Notes: generated by a model not told the origin, from the sequence alone. A stretch of 43,045 bases of DNA from an uncultured Lachnospiraceae bacterium (GCA_947625775.1 CANQPM010000024.1:1-43045); one strand, 5' to 3'; counted from the stretch's first letter, positions 14,910 to 22,646 are shown. Numbers and translations are program-made.

Positions 14910-16252
14910 GCCGACTGGAGCTATGGTGGAACGGCACATCTTATGCCGCGGATATTATCCAGCTTATCTTCGTGGCAGCGTGCCTGTTCATATATGTTTT
15001 GCCCTATTTGTGGGAGCGGAAAAAAGCCTTCAGCGTCGGAATAGTCTATTTGGCTGTAATGGTCTTCTTATATAGGCTGCCTGTACAGGTAAATAACTTT
15101 TTTGCTTATTTTGCGGGCATATTGGCAGTTTTTATAGTAATGTGCATAGAGGACAGGAAAAATATAAACCAGAAAATTTTTCTTTCGGTTACATTTTTTT
15201 CTTTATGTGAGCTGTCGTCTGCCTTGGCTGGGAAAATAGACAGCCTTTTTTTTGAGCCGTTGATTATGAGTGAGAAAATCGTGGCGATGGAATGGCTGTG
15301 GTATGGAGTCTATGTGTCAGTAAGGATTTTAAATATCTTTCTCTGCACGCTCTTTTTATATCTGTCAGTCAGGACAGTTAATAGGACATATGAGAGCAAA
15401 AACAGGTACATGGGAATAAGGGAGCTGCTTTTATTGATTGTCCCGTCGCTGTCAGAGGTGATTGGCAGCGCGATATTTCGGTTTTATCAGGTCAAATCAG
15501 GAATGGCGGGGATGTATGATGTACTGTGCATATTGTATTACCTCATATCTATAACAGCAATCCTTGTTATGATTTTTGTTTTTCAAAGCCTGAAAACATC
15601 GCAGGAGGAACAGTCGGACAGGGAGCTTATTGCAAGCCAGATAAATGATATGAAAATCCACATTGAAGGGGTGGAAAGGCTTTACAGCGACATCCGTTCC
15701 ATGCGCCACGATATGGGAAACCATATTCAGGTACTGGAGCGTCTTATCGGCACTGAAAACAGCGGGGAAGCCCGCGCATATTTGGAAAGGCTAAGTGATG
15801 AATGGAAAGAGCTTACGCCCGAAATAAAAACAGGCAATCCTGTCACAGATATCATTTTGCTGGAAAAGAAGAAAGAAGCCGAGAAAGCGGGAATCGCGTT
15901 CTGCTGCGATTTCCATTATCCTGAAAATACGAAGCTGAATGCATTTGACCTCAGCGTTATTTTATATAATGCGCTCAATAATTGTATGGAGTCGGCAAAT
16001 GGAGATAAGCCGTATATAAGGATATATTCCTTCCGCCAAAACAGTGTATATACGCTGATTGTCCGAAACAGCTTTCAGGGTAAATTGTATATCGATTCGG
16101 AAAGCGGGCTGCCGTTTACAACAAAAAAGAGCGGGGAACATGGCATAGGATTGAAAAATATACGCAGGGTTGCAAGAAAATATATGGGAGATGTGTCTTT
16201 TGAACAGCGGGACGGCGAAGTGATTGTGAGCATTATGCTTCAGATTAAATAA
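14906..16252 (+). CDS. GHKL sensor histidine kinase (AgrC/ComD-like)
   Basis: 448-residue membrane kinase. Residues 15-225 form about six to seven membrane segments, with no large outside domain. A coiled linker leads to the H-box RSMRHDMGNH with phospho-acceptor H268. The ATP-binding GHKL domain has the N-box LYNALNNCMESA (352-363) and a G-box HGIGLKNIRRVARKY near residue 417. Such kinases usually sense peptides or membrane state and phosphorylate LytTR regulators. Its start overlaps the regulator gene stop by 4 bases, so the two are translationally coupled. No AgrB/AgrD pair is beside it, so its signal is unknown. The paired repeat at 16263 lies directly after its stop. Confidence 0.92.
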   Translation: MSRLELWWNGTSYAADIIQLIFVAACLFIYVLPYLWERKKAFSVGIVYLAVMVFLYRLPVQVNNFFAYFAGILAVFIVMCIEDRKNINQKIFLSVTFFSLCELSSALAGKIDSLFFEPLIMSEKIVAMEWLWYGVYVSVRILNIFLCTLFLYLSVRTVNRTYESKNRYMGIRELLLLIVPSLSEVIGSAIFRFYQVKSGMAGMYDVLCILYYLISITAILVMIFVFQSLKTSQEEQSDRELIASQINDMKIHIEGVERLYSDIRSMRHDMGNHIQVLERLIGTENSGEARAYLERLSDEWKELTPEIKTGNPVTDIILLEKKKEAEKAGIAFCCDFHYPENTKLNAFDLSVILYNALNNCMESANGDKPYIRIYSFRQNSVYTLIVRNSFQGKLYIDSESGLPFTTKKSGEHGIGLKNIRRVARKYMGDVSFEQRDGEVIVSIMLQIK

Positions 16253-16262
16253 AAAAAGACTG

Positions 16263-16292
16263 TTCACAACATAAAAAGGGCTGTTCACAACA
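16263..16292 (+). promoter_or_regulatory. Second TTCACAACA pair, before the FlxA/DUF6033 operon
   Basis: TTCACAACA is at 16263-16271 and 16284-16292, a 21-base period; the shared word extends to CTGTTCACAACA in both. It stands between the kinase stop and the FlxA/DUF6033 operon, upstream of the sigma28-like promoter, and repeats the word paired before the response-regulator gene. Confidence 0.6.
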
Positions 16293-16298
16293 ATTTTG

Positions 16299-16325
16299 TT
16301 AATTTTGGTAAATTTCCTCCGATAA
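16299..16325 (+). promoter_or_regulatory. Sigma28 (SigD)-like promoter before the FlxA/DUF6033 operon
   Basis: TCCGATAA (16318-16325) differs by one base from the sigma28 -10 consensus GCCGATAA. A TTAA/TAAT (16299-16303) is 14-15 bases upstream where TAAA is expected. FlxA in enteric bacteria is a sigma28-dependent flagellar-class gene, which fits. The -35 match is imperfect. Confidence 0.5.
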
Positions 16326-16346
16326 ATTTTACAGAAGGGTGACATT

Positions 16347-16445
16347 ATGGCAAGTGGCAGCAATGGAAAAACGGAAACGGAGTTCAAATCGGTAAAATTC
16401 AAGGAGGACGAAATTTATGGCAATGGGGATTACAAACAATTATAA
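16347..16445 (+). CDS. Possible 32-residue leader peptide before DUF6033-like gene
   Basis: ATG 16347 has a good ribosome site (GAAGGGTG, 7-8 bases) and opens a 32-codon frame that ends at TAA 16443-16445, overlapping the first ten codons of the next gene in another frame. The peptide contains TETEFKSVKFKEDE, and the leader before the FlxA-like gene encodes the related ETDFNSIKFREEN. The overlap suggests translational coupling, but the similarity may simply reflect a duplicated DNA leader carrying the ribosome site. Confidence 0.35.
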   Translation: MASGSNGKTETEFKSVKFKEDEIYGNGDYKQL

Positions 16446-17136
16446 TGCATATGAAAGTGCATACGCTATGCAGAAAAATGGAACGGCAAAGAAAACGGAA
16501 GCGAAAGAGCAACAGGCGGCGCAAACGGGAAATGCAACAAAGCAGACAGCATCCGATTACAATTCATATCTGCAAAAGACCTATGATTGCGTGAAAAATG
16601 GCGGTGTGTCTATTTCCAGTGCATATTTAGGAAAGTGCGCAAGTAATCCGGAGGAAGCAAAAACATTAGAGGAAAATTTATCTCTATATAATGAAATATA
16701 CGATCATGCTTATAAGAGCGCACAGAAAACGGCAGCAGCTTATGGGGGAACGGTTACAAGCTATTCCATGACATGGAATGTAGATGAGAATGGAAATATA
16801 TCTATGATGGGTCATGGCACTGTGGTATCAGAAAGTCTGAATAAGAGTAAAGGAAGCGGGCAGGCAGACTGGCTGAAAAAGTTACAGGAAAAGAAAAAAG
16901 AGGAACAGCTTGCGGAAAAGAAACGGGTGGAAAAGAAGCAGGCAAAGCGTGAACAGGAAGAACGCCTTGCCGAAATGCGGGCAGAGCGAAAGGCAGAGGG
17001 CGAAAATCTGCAATCTTATGAGTTTAAGGTTGTGGGAAAAGATGTGCGGGATTTGACGGAGAAAATGATTGCAGCCATGAAAAACCCGAACAGTGCCGCA
17101 GTATCGGCAACAGCAGGGCTTGACCTTAAAATCTGA
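16417..17136 (+). CDS. DUF6033-like protein (first of two paralogues)
   Basis: 239-residue protein of unknown function, resembling the DUF6033 proteins of Lachnospiraceae. It opens with a polar MAMGITNNYNAYESAY start, has a central beta-rich part around SYSMTWNVDENGNISMMG (about 122-139), then a highly charged K/E/R coiled coil (about 150-200), and ends with a short VGKDVRDLTEKMIAAMKN segment. The gene at 19205 has the same layout and tail, so they are paralogues flanking the FlxA-like gene and an unknown gene. There is no signal peptide; the polar flexible N-terminus resembles substrates of flagellar export, but this is only an analogy. The start is ATG 16417 with AAGGAGGA 9 bases upstream. 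Confidence 0.7.
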   Translation: MAMGITNNYNAYESAYAMQKNGTAKKTEAKEQQAAQTGNATKQTASDYNSYLQKTYDCVKNGGVSISSAYLGKCASNPEEAKTLEENLSLYNEIYDHAYKSAQKTAAAYGGTVTSYSMTWNVDENGNISMMGHGTVVSESLNKSKGSGQADWLKKLQEKKKEEQLAEKKRVEKKQAKREQEERLAEMRAERKAEGENLQSYEFKVVGKDVRDLTEKMIAAMKNPNSAAVSATAGLDLKI

Positions 17137-17142
17137 TGTAAG

Positions 17143-17235
17143 TTGGAAACGGATTTCAATTCAATAAAATTCAGGGAGGAAAATCCTCTGCCCGCAAGGC
17201 GCGCATTTTCCTTCGGAAAACGAGGAGGATTGACA
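17143..17235 (+). promoter_or_regulatory. Structured leader before the FlxA-like gene
   Basis: The leader repeats the words seen before the 16417 and 18122 genes (GGAAACGGATTTCAA-like, then a GGAGG). It can fold in two ways: GGAAAAT (17178-17184) with ATTTTCC (17205-17211), or TTTTCC (17206-17211) with GGAAAA (17215-17220) around a 3-base loop. The two share the TTTTCC strand, so they exclude each other, just before the AGGAGG at 17223-17228. Confidence 0.4.
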
Positions 17236-18063
17236 ATGACAATTAACGGAATCAGCGGAGCAAACACGCAGACAGCGCAGATGGGAATGACTCAGGCAAT
17301 GGACTCATACAGCAGGAATATTCAAAACCAGATTGCCAATGCGCAGAAACAGTTGCAGGAGCTTTCTTCCAACGAAGAAATGACACTGGAAGAAAAGATG
17401 AAAAAGCGTCAGGAAATGCAGCAGCAGATAAGCGACCTGAATATGCAGCTCAGACAGCACCAGATGGAACAGCGCAGGGCGGAACGCTCAGAAAAGCAGC
17501 AGGCAAAAGGTTCTTCCATGGACGATATGCTTGGCGTCAAGGGCGCAAATACGGACAGCAGGAGCGCAGGAATTTCTCAGGCAAATATGGCAGCGATGAT
17601 TTCAGCGGATAAAGCCTTAAAGCAGGCAAAAATCCAAGGCAGTGTCGCATCAGCCTTTGAGGGCAGGGCGGGAGTTCTTGAAATAGAAATTAAACTTGAT
17701 GAAGCCCGCGCGACAGGCGGGAAGACAGCCAATACAGAGGGAAAGAAAGCGGAGCTTGCCGAAGTGGAACAGAAAGCAATGGATGTTACCAAGGCGCAGG
17801 CAGAAACGCTTGGCGAAGCGAATAAGGCATTAGAAGAAGCCAGGAAAGCCGACGAACAGGCAGCAGACAAAGACACCAAGGCGACAGATGCCGAAGAAGA
17901 AAAGGCAAAAGACAATGTATCAGAAAAAGAGCAGTCGGACAGCGTTCATGCGGACAGCAATAAAACCGATAAAGACACAGACGCTTCCGAACCCCTTTCG
18001 GACGCAGAAGTCCCCGCAGAGCAGCAGAGCGCTGTATATGCACATGTAGACGTAAGGCTGTAA
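17236..18063 (+). CDS. FlxA-like protein
   Basis: 275-residue protein resembling the FlxA family. It begins MTINGISGANTQTAQ, has a long coiled coil rich in Q, E and K (about 30-100: IQNQIANAQKQLQELSSNEE and a following QQQISDLNMQL stretch), a middle alanine-rich helix, and an acidic, low-complexity tail (about 200-265, many D/E/K/A). FlxA proteins are co-expressed with flagellar genes in enteric bacteria, but their role is unknown. The start is ATG 17236 with AGGAGG 8 bases upstream; a longer frame from a TTG at 17143 would translate the leader and is not preferred. It sits between the two DUF6033-like genes as part of one operon. Confidence 0.65.
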   Translation: MTINGISGANTQTAQMGMTQAMDSYSRNIQNQIANAQKQLQELSSNEEMTLEEKMKKRQEMQQQISDLNMQLRQHQMEQRRAERSEKQQAKGSSMDDMLGVKGANTDSRSAGISQANMAAMISADKALKQAKIQGSVASAFEGRAGVLEIEIKLDEARATGGKTANTEGKKAELAEVEQKAMDVTKAQAETLGEANKALEEARKADEQAADKDTKATDAEEEKAKDNVSEKEQSDSVHADSNKTDKDTDASEPLSDAEVPAEQQSAVYAHVDVRL

Positions 18064-18121
18064 GCTTTGATGTGAGTTAGGAAATGGATTTCAAGCCGTA
18101 AAGCGCAAGGAGGGAAAAGCT

Positions 18122-19168
18122 ATGAGAATCAATGGAAATTTCTTTAATAATTTTATGGGCAGCAGCTTTTTTAACCGACATTCTACAGTGTCAGGAATGT
18201 TTGGAAGAAGAAATGTCGGGAGTGCGAATATGCCAGACTGGAATCGTGTCAATAAGTATTCCAAAACATATATGAAGGACGGCGTCCTTTACCACGTAGG
18301 AAACAAAAATGCGGACAGAAACCGCGCCAATAAGTATTCCAAAACATATATGAAGGACGGTGTCCTTTACCACAAAGGAAACCGCACAGAATCGAAGCTT
18401 TATACAAGGCAGGGAACTTTGGCGGGCGCAAGACCAAACCAAAGAAGACAGTTTTATTCAGGGCAGCAAATACTGGATGCAATCAAAAAATACGACAGCT
18501 ATACGCTTGGCTATGACGGAAGATCGATTTATTTTCAGGGGCGCGAGAACGTATATAGAAGCAATGGCAAGTACGCCGGAAGCCATCCCGTTGGTGAAAA
18601 GATGTATTTTAATCCAGATTATGTCAATGATGCGCTGGGAATCCATAATCCCAAACAGATGTCCGTAAAGGATAACGAGGTGCGTTTTGACAGCTATTCG
18701 TATTATCAGTTTAAGGGGAAGGACGGCAGAAACCATACTGTGCTTTCGATGGGATCTTCATTAAACGCAGGCACATTTGCCAATTTTGGGAAAGAACGCA
18801 TTGACAAGGAAGCGGTGGAGTATGCTGATTTTTGGGAGGATGTGGCGCATGGGAATGTATGGAGCATTGAACAGCGTTACAGTCAGAAAGAAATCAGGCA
18901 GAAATTGACGGATGTTGGTATTCAGAACGGTTTTTTCACTGTGACGGTGGGAAATCGCTCTCAAAGTTATTATTTGTCCGCCAACGAGGACGCCATGACG
19001 CTTTTCGATAAGGAAACATATGACAAACGGTATAATGCGCTTATCAGCGGAAAGACATTTCAGCTTGATAAATTTCAACCGGGACAGACGGTGACAATCG
19101 GTGGAAAGGATTATGTCCTGAACGAACATAAAGGAATTGACATTGAGTATGGGGCAGAAGTCTATTGA
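18122..19168 (+). CDS. Unknown protein with a 26-residue tandem repeat
   Basis: I do not recognise this 348-residue protein. It starts with a polar, aromatic-rich MRINGNFFNNFMGSSFFNRH and then carries two copies of a 26-residue repeat (about residues 41-92) with the core NKYSKTYMKDGVLYH. The rest is soluble and beta-rich, with many Y, G and K residues. There is no signal peptide or membrane segment. The N-terminal style (M-x-I-N-x-...-N) matches its operon partners, which suggests a shared route or complex, possibly linked to flagella or cell surface; this is inference. The start is ATG 18122 with AAGGAGGG 8 bases upstream. The DNA copies of the repeat core at 18251-18295 and 18329-18373 are almost identical, implying a recent duplication. 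Confidence 0.65.
   Translation: MRINGNFFNNFMGSSFFNRHSTVSGMFGRRNVGSANMPDWNRVNKYSKTYMKDGVLYHVGNKNADRNRANKYSKTYMKDGVLYHKGNRTESKLYTRQGTLAGARPNQRRQFYSGQQILDAIKKYDSYTLGYDGRSIYFQGRENVYRSNGKYAGSHPVGEKMYFNPDYVNDALGIHNPKQMSVKDNEVRFDSYSYYQFKGKDGRNHTVLSMGSSLNAGTFANFGKERIDKEAVEYADFWEDVAHGNVWSIEQRYSQKEIRQKLTDVGIQNGFFTVTVGNRSQSYYLSANEDAMTLFDKETYDKRYNALISGKTFQLDKFQPGQTVTIGGKDYVLNEHKGIDIEYGAEVY
18251..18373 (+). repeat. Two-copy 78-bp in-frame repeat
   Basis: A 45-base core beginning AATAAGTATTCC is present at 18251-18295 and 18329-18373 with one difference (GGCGTCC versus GGTGTCC). The period is 78 bases, exactly 26 codons, so the repeat keeps frame. Each copy contains the small hairpin AAGGAC/GTCCTT. Confidence 0.85.
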
Positions 19169-19204
19169 GGTAAAAAATAAAAGTCAAAGCAGGGGGATGA
19201 TACT

Positions 19205-19963
19205 ATGTCCATGACAATAAACAGCGTTTACAATGCTTATGCCGACAGCAGCACTAAAGCGGCAGAGAAAAAGCAAACCACAGAGAACACGCAGAGCAGG
19301 CAGACACAACAGGCGGATGCCCCGCAGCTATCATCAAAGGCGCAGGCGTATCTTGACAAGCTGAATAAATCCTATGACAACATGGAGTTTCTCGTTTACA
19401 ATTCCGACAAGGACGCAAAGGAAGTCCTCTCCCACAGCACAAAGGAGGTTTCCGTTATGCTGTCCCGTGAGGAAATAGAGAAAATGGCATCCGATGAAAA
19501 GTATGCCGCCGAAAAAATGAAGGGCGTACAGGGCGCACTCCGTATGTCAGAGCAGATCAACCATGAATTTGGCTATACGTCCGCTTTTGGCAAAAAAGGG
19601 GAAAATGCAGATACACGAATAAACAAGATCGCTATTTCTTTCAATGATGACGGCTCTGCCAATATTTTCGCGGAGCTTGTAAAGTCAGGACGGAAGCAGC
19701 GGGAACAGCTTGAAGAAGCAAGGGCAGAAAAACGGGCGCAGAAAAAGGCGGAGGATAAGCAGACGCAGAAGAAACAGCGCGAAAAGCGTCTGGAAGAAAA
19801 AGCGGCAGACCGTTATTCCAAGACGAACGCCGACACAAAGCGCACGGTTGTGGAAGCTGGGAGCGTGGACGAATTGATGAAAAAAATCGCGTCGGTGGAC
19901 TGGAACGAAATACGGGCAGAGGGCAGCGCAGAAAGCGGCGGCAGGTTTGATTTCAGTATATAA
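19205..19963 (+). CDS. DUF6033-like protein (second paralogue)
   Basis: 252-residue protein with the same plan as the 16417 product: polar start MSMTINSVYNAYADSS, a low-complexity Q/T/A region, a mixed middle ending around ISFNDDGSANIFAELV (about 140-155), a K/E/R coiled coil (about 160-205), and a terminal VEAGSVDELMKKIASVDWNEI. This makes the pair clear paralogues with divergent middle sections. Function unknown. The start is ATG 19205 with AGGGGGATG-type ribosome site 8-12 bases upstream. It is the last gene of the operon and is followed by a good terminator. Confidence 0.72.
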   Translation: MSMTINSVYNAYADSSTKAAEKKQTTENTQSRQTQQADAPQLSSKAQAYLDKLNKSYDNMEFLVYNSDKDAKEVLSHSTKEVSVMLSREEIEKMASDEKYAAEKMKGVQGALRMSEQINHEFGYTSAFGKKGENADTRINKIAISFNDDGSANIFAELVKSGRKQREQLEEARAEKRAQKKAEDKQTQKKQREKRLEEKAADRYSKTNADTKRTVVEAGSVDELMKKIASVDWNEIRAEGSAESGGRFDFSI

Positions 19964-20003
19964 AACAGGCAACAGTAAAACAAAATAGCATTTAAGGCAG
20001 GAG

Positions 20004-20041
20004 AGCGTTTGTTGGGAGAAAACCAATGGACGCTTTTCTTA
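20004..20041 (+). terminator. Terminator of the FlxA/DUF6033 operon
   Basis: AGCGTTTGTTGG (20004-20015) pairs along 12 positions (some G-U) with CCAATGGACGCT (20023-20034) around a 7-base loop, followed by TTTTCTT. It ends the operon that begins at 16417. Confidence 0.75.
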
Positions 20042-20105
20042 TCGCCCGCAATTTAAAGAGCATAAAGCACGGCTGTACGTGAAATACTTTTAATTAATTC
20101 AAAGA

Positions 20106-20191
20106 AATTGAAGTTTACTTGAACTGATATTGAAGCTGTAATTGAAGTAATATTGAAGTTGACATTGAAGTGATATTGAAGTATTATTGAA
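20106..20191 (+). repeat. Tandem 11-12-bp repeats with ATTGAAGT core
   Basis: ATTGAAGT-type units recur about seven times with 11- or 12-base spacing, close to one helix turn, in the leader of the AlbA_2 gene (start 20218). The second segment copy has a shorter array (26596-26650). Helical spacing would line up many binding sites on one DNA face, perhaps for the AlbA_2 protein itself; that is inferred. It is not a CRISPR array. Confidence 0.7.
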
Positions 20192-20217
20192 TTAATTAAA
20201 AACGACAGGGTGGTTTT

Positions 20218-21660
20218 ATGTATTTGGAAGAAATTATAGGCGATTTGCAGCTTGAAAGCGATAAATTTGAATGTAAAAGCGTGCTGAACCATGACGATGT
20301 TGTTGGATGGCTCAAAAGCATAGCAGGATTTGCCAATGCGGGCGGAGGAGATTTTTACATCGGGGTTGAAGATAAGACGAATAAACTGATTGGATTTGAC
20401 AGAAAGTCTGCCGATAACGAGCGGAATTACTTTAATAATCAGGTCAATGAACATTTAGTCCCAAGACCACAGATGAAGCTTTCGTTTGTCCGCTATGAGA
20501 TAAATCAGAGTGAGCGTTTTATAATCAAGGTCAGTGTTGATGAATCGCCGATTAAGCCGATTATTTTGAAATATAAGGGTATTCCTTCCATTTTTATGCG
20601 AAGGGATGGATTTACAAACGGCGCTACATATGAGGAAATTATTGAAATGAGCGTGAAAAGCAAAAATACACAGTATGATGTTTTGGTTTCAGGCACAAAA
20701 TATGACGCGTCAAAATTTTCGGCACTGAGGGCTTTTTATTCTGAGCATAATGACGGCAGAGAACTGAAAGAAAAGGCTCTGCAGTCGATGGGATTTTATA
20801 ATGCCGAGGGCTATCTGCTGAATGGCGCTGTCTTGTTTTCGGACGATTACAGTGATAAAAAAACTCAGGTTCAGTGTTCTGTTTTTTCGGGCTTCAATAA
20901 AGGAAGCGAGAGAATAGTGACGATAAACAGGTTTAGCGGAAATATTACGTCGGTCATCAATTACATTATGGATTTTGTAAATCAGAGAATGAATCATTCC
21001 GTGGTTAAATTAGATAATGCCAGAAAGAATGTTGATGCTTACCCCAAGCGCGCGCTGTTTGAAGGAGTTATAAATGCTGTTGCGCATAGGGATTATTTTT
21101 TGGACGGCACGCAAATACAAATAGATATGTTTAAAGACAGATTGGAGATATCGTCGCCAGGGGGATTTTACAGGGGAGAGAAGCTGGGGAAAACTTATGA
21201 TTTGTCAGGTGTTATATCCAAAAGAAGAAATGAATTGATATCCAATGTGCTTGTCGCCTGTAATGTAATGGAAGCTGCGGGAACAGGCTTTGACAAAATA
21301 ACGGAAGAATATATGGAGGCTGATTTGCCTCATAAGCCGTATATATATTCTTCATCAGACCATTTTACGTTAGTGCTTCCTGATTTGACATATGACCGCG
21401 GAGTTGAGGACAGCAGCATTCCGGAGCTTGATTATATGCCCGTGCCGAATGGTACGGAGCTTGACGGAAAGGTTTTGTCGTTCTGTTATTATAAGGCGCG
21501 GAAAGTTTTGGAGATTGCAGAGTACCTCGGAGTCAGCAATTCGACCTATCTGCGCAAGAAGGTGCTTCAAAATCTTGAGGCAAACGGATATTTGGAAAAA
21601 AGCAAGGTGTCAAGGGCTGTGTTTTACAAAACGAGGGCGGAGGCTGTGGCGCTTAGGTAG
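20218..21660 (+). CDS. AlbA_2/Schlafen-domain ATP-binding regulator
   Basis: 480-residue protein of the AlbA_2 (divergent AAA_4, Schlafen-like) group. The N-terminal AlbA_2 domain shows ESDKFECKSV (13-22) and GFANAGGGDFYIGVED (37-52). A central region has a GHKL-like ATP-binding remnant, GVINAVAHRDYF with an ISSPGGF loop, as in RecG-like HATPase_c_4 proteins. The C-terminal 70 residues look like a winged helix (KVLEIAEYLGVSNSTYLRKKV, split). The family is thought to bind nucleic acids; members act as regulators or in defence. The start is ATG 20218 with CAGGGTGG about 6-10 bases upstream. An array of ATTGAAGT repeats fills its leader. It converges on the Rpn-type gene with a hairpin between. 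Confidence 0.82.
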   Translation: MYLEEIIGDLQLESDKFECKSVLNHDDVVGWLKSIAGFANAGGGDFYIGVEDKTNKLIGFDRKSADNERNYFNNQVNEHLVPRPQMKLSFVRYEINQSERFIIKVSVDESPIKPIILKYKGIPSIFMRRDGFTNGATYEEIIEMSVKSKNTQYDVLVSGTKYDASKFSALRAFYSEHNDGRELKEKALQSMGFYNAEGYLLNGAVLFSDDYSDKKTQVQCSVFSGFNKGSERIVTINRFSGNITSVINYIMDFVNQRMNHSVVKLDNARKNVDAYPKRALFEGVINAVAHRDYFLDGTQIQIDMFKDRLEISSPGGFYRGEKLGKTYDLSGVISKRRNELISNVLVACNVMEAAGTGFDKITEEYMEADLPHKPYIYSSSDHFTLVLPDLTYDRGVEDSSIPELDYMPVPNGTELDGKVLSFCYYKARKVLEIAEYLGVSNSTYLRKKVLQNLEANGYLEKSKVSRAVFYKTRAEAVALR

Positions 21661-21699
21661 GGTAATGGCAAAAATGGATTGGGTGAAACAATCAAGCAA

Positions 21700-21731
21700 G
21701 GGCTGGAAACTCGACAAAGAGCCTTCAGCCC
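21700..21731. terminator. Hairpin between AlbA_2 and Rpn genes
   Basis: GGGCTGGA (21700-21707) pairs with TTCAGCCC (21724-21731), with further pairing CTC/GAG inside. It lies between convergent genes and recurs in the second copy at 26741-26772 with compensating changes. It probably ends transcripts from both sides. Confidence 0.6.
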
Positions 21732-21782
21732 AATTTGCAGACTTTTGTTCATACGCTCAGTATAGAGATACCCTAATTTATT

Positions 21783-22646
21783 TTAGTCTTCCTTATAACC
21801 GTGTGCCAACGCCCATTTGCGGTATTTTTCTGCCTGTTCAAGTGCCGCATCCTTTTGGGCAAGCTTAGCCTCTGACTCAGCAAGCCTAGCCTCAGACTCG
21901 GCAAGCCTCTCAGCATAGTCCTCAAATTCTTCCCGCTCCCAGCAGCGTTTCTTAACTTCAAAGTCTGCACAAAGTTCATAGATTGTCTTAGAAGCCTCGT
22001 TGATATAAACATCTTCCTTTGCCAACATTTTTACCGCCTCCCATGTCTTTGATTTAAAAAGTTTCGCCCATTTGTCAATGCCATATTTTTTGTCCTCATC
22101 TGTGGCAAGCTCCGTTTTATTTAAGTCTACCACACAAAGAGTAACATTGTCACTATAAATCTGCCCTGTTTTGACATTTGCAAGCTTATATGTAGCATAA
22201 AATTCGGGCTCTGCTCCTTCCAGTGAAAAATCAAGGAAGCCGATATGTATGACTGGCTTGGCGTCTTTATATTTTCCGCCTCTGTTAAGGTTGTCGTAGG
22301 AACGGCATATATACGACACAGAACGGTTTCGCCAGTTGAATAGGTTTGCAACCTGCATTTCAAGATTAATGATTATGGAATTATTGAGAATGACATTTAC
22401 ATCAAGCCACATCTGCTTTGAGTCGATCGACTCCCCTAGAATAATCGGGTTGGTAATTCGGACTTCTTTAATGTCATCTTCTGACAGATGCAGCAGTGCT
22501 TTGATAAGCCCGCGCAAAACTCGGTTGTTCTTCTGCAATACGGCACGGAACATATAGTCGTTTGTCATATTGAAGGGAATTTCGCCTGTTGCTGTTTCAT
22601 AGGTGACAGAAGTGCTTTCTTTTAAAGATAAATTTTCTTTTGCCAT
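21783..22646 (-). CDS. Rpn-family recombination-promoting nuclease/putative transposase
   Basis: 287-residue protein of the Rpn/PDDEXK_2 family (once called putative transposases; E. coli RpnA-type members are DNA endonucleases that raise RecA-independent recombination). The N-terminus has FNMTNDYMFRAVLQKN (25-40), and the nuclease core shows D82 in WLDVNVIL, then E96-x-Q98 in INLEMQV, the D...E-x-Q/K variant of the PD-(D/E)XK fold. The C-terminus has heptad-like RLAESEA repeats forming a coiled coil (about 245-265). The ATG at 22646 on the minus strand is preceded by a GAAAGGATAT ribosome site. There are no inverted terminal repeats, so it is not an insertion sequence. A truncated second copy is at 26822-27263. 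Confidence 0.85.
   Translation of the reverse strand: MAKENLSLKESTSVTYETATGEIPFNMTNDYMFRAVLQKNNRVLRGLIKALLHLSEDDIKEVRITNPIILGESIDSKQMWLDVNVILNNSIIINLEMQVANLFNWRNRSVSYICRSYDNLNRGGKYKDAKPVIHIGFLDFSLEGAEPEFYATYKLANVKTGQIYSDNVTLCVVDLNKTELATDEDKKYGIDKWAKLFKSKTWEAVKMLAKEDVYINEASKTIYELCADFEVKKRCWEREEFEDYAERLAESEARLAESEAKLAQKDAALEQAEKYRKWALAHGYKED

Noticed and set aside
14906-16252. agrBDCA quorum-sensing operon around the first kinase
   Set aside because: No AgrB-like membrane protease or AgrD-like peptide could be read on either side; only the kinase/regulator pair is present.
20106-20191. ATTGAAGT repeats considered as a CRISPR array
   Set aside because: Units are 11-12 bases with no unique spacers, and no cas gene is near.
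21783-22646. Rpn-type gene considered as a transposase of an insertion sequence
   Set aside because: There are no terminal inverted repeats or target duplications around it; the copied unit includes another gene and a promoter instead.
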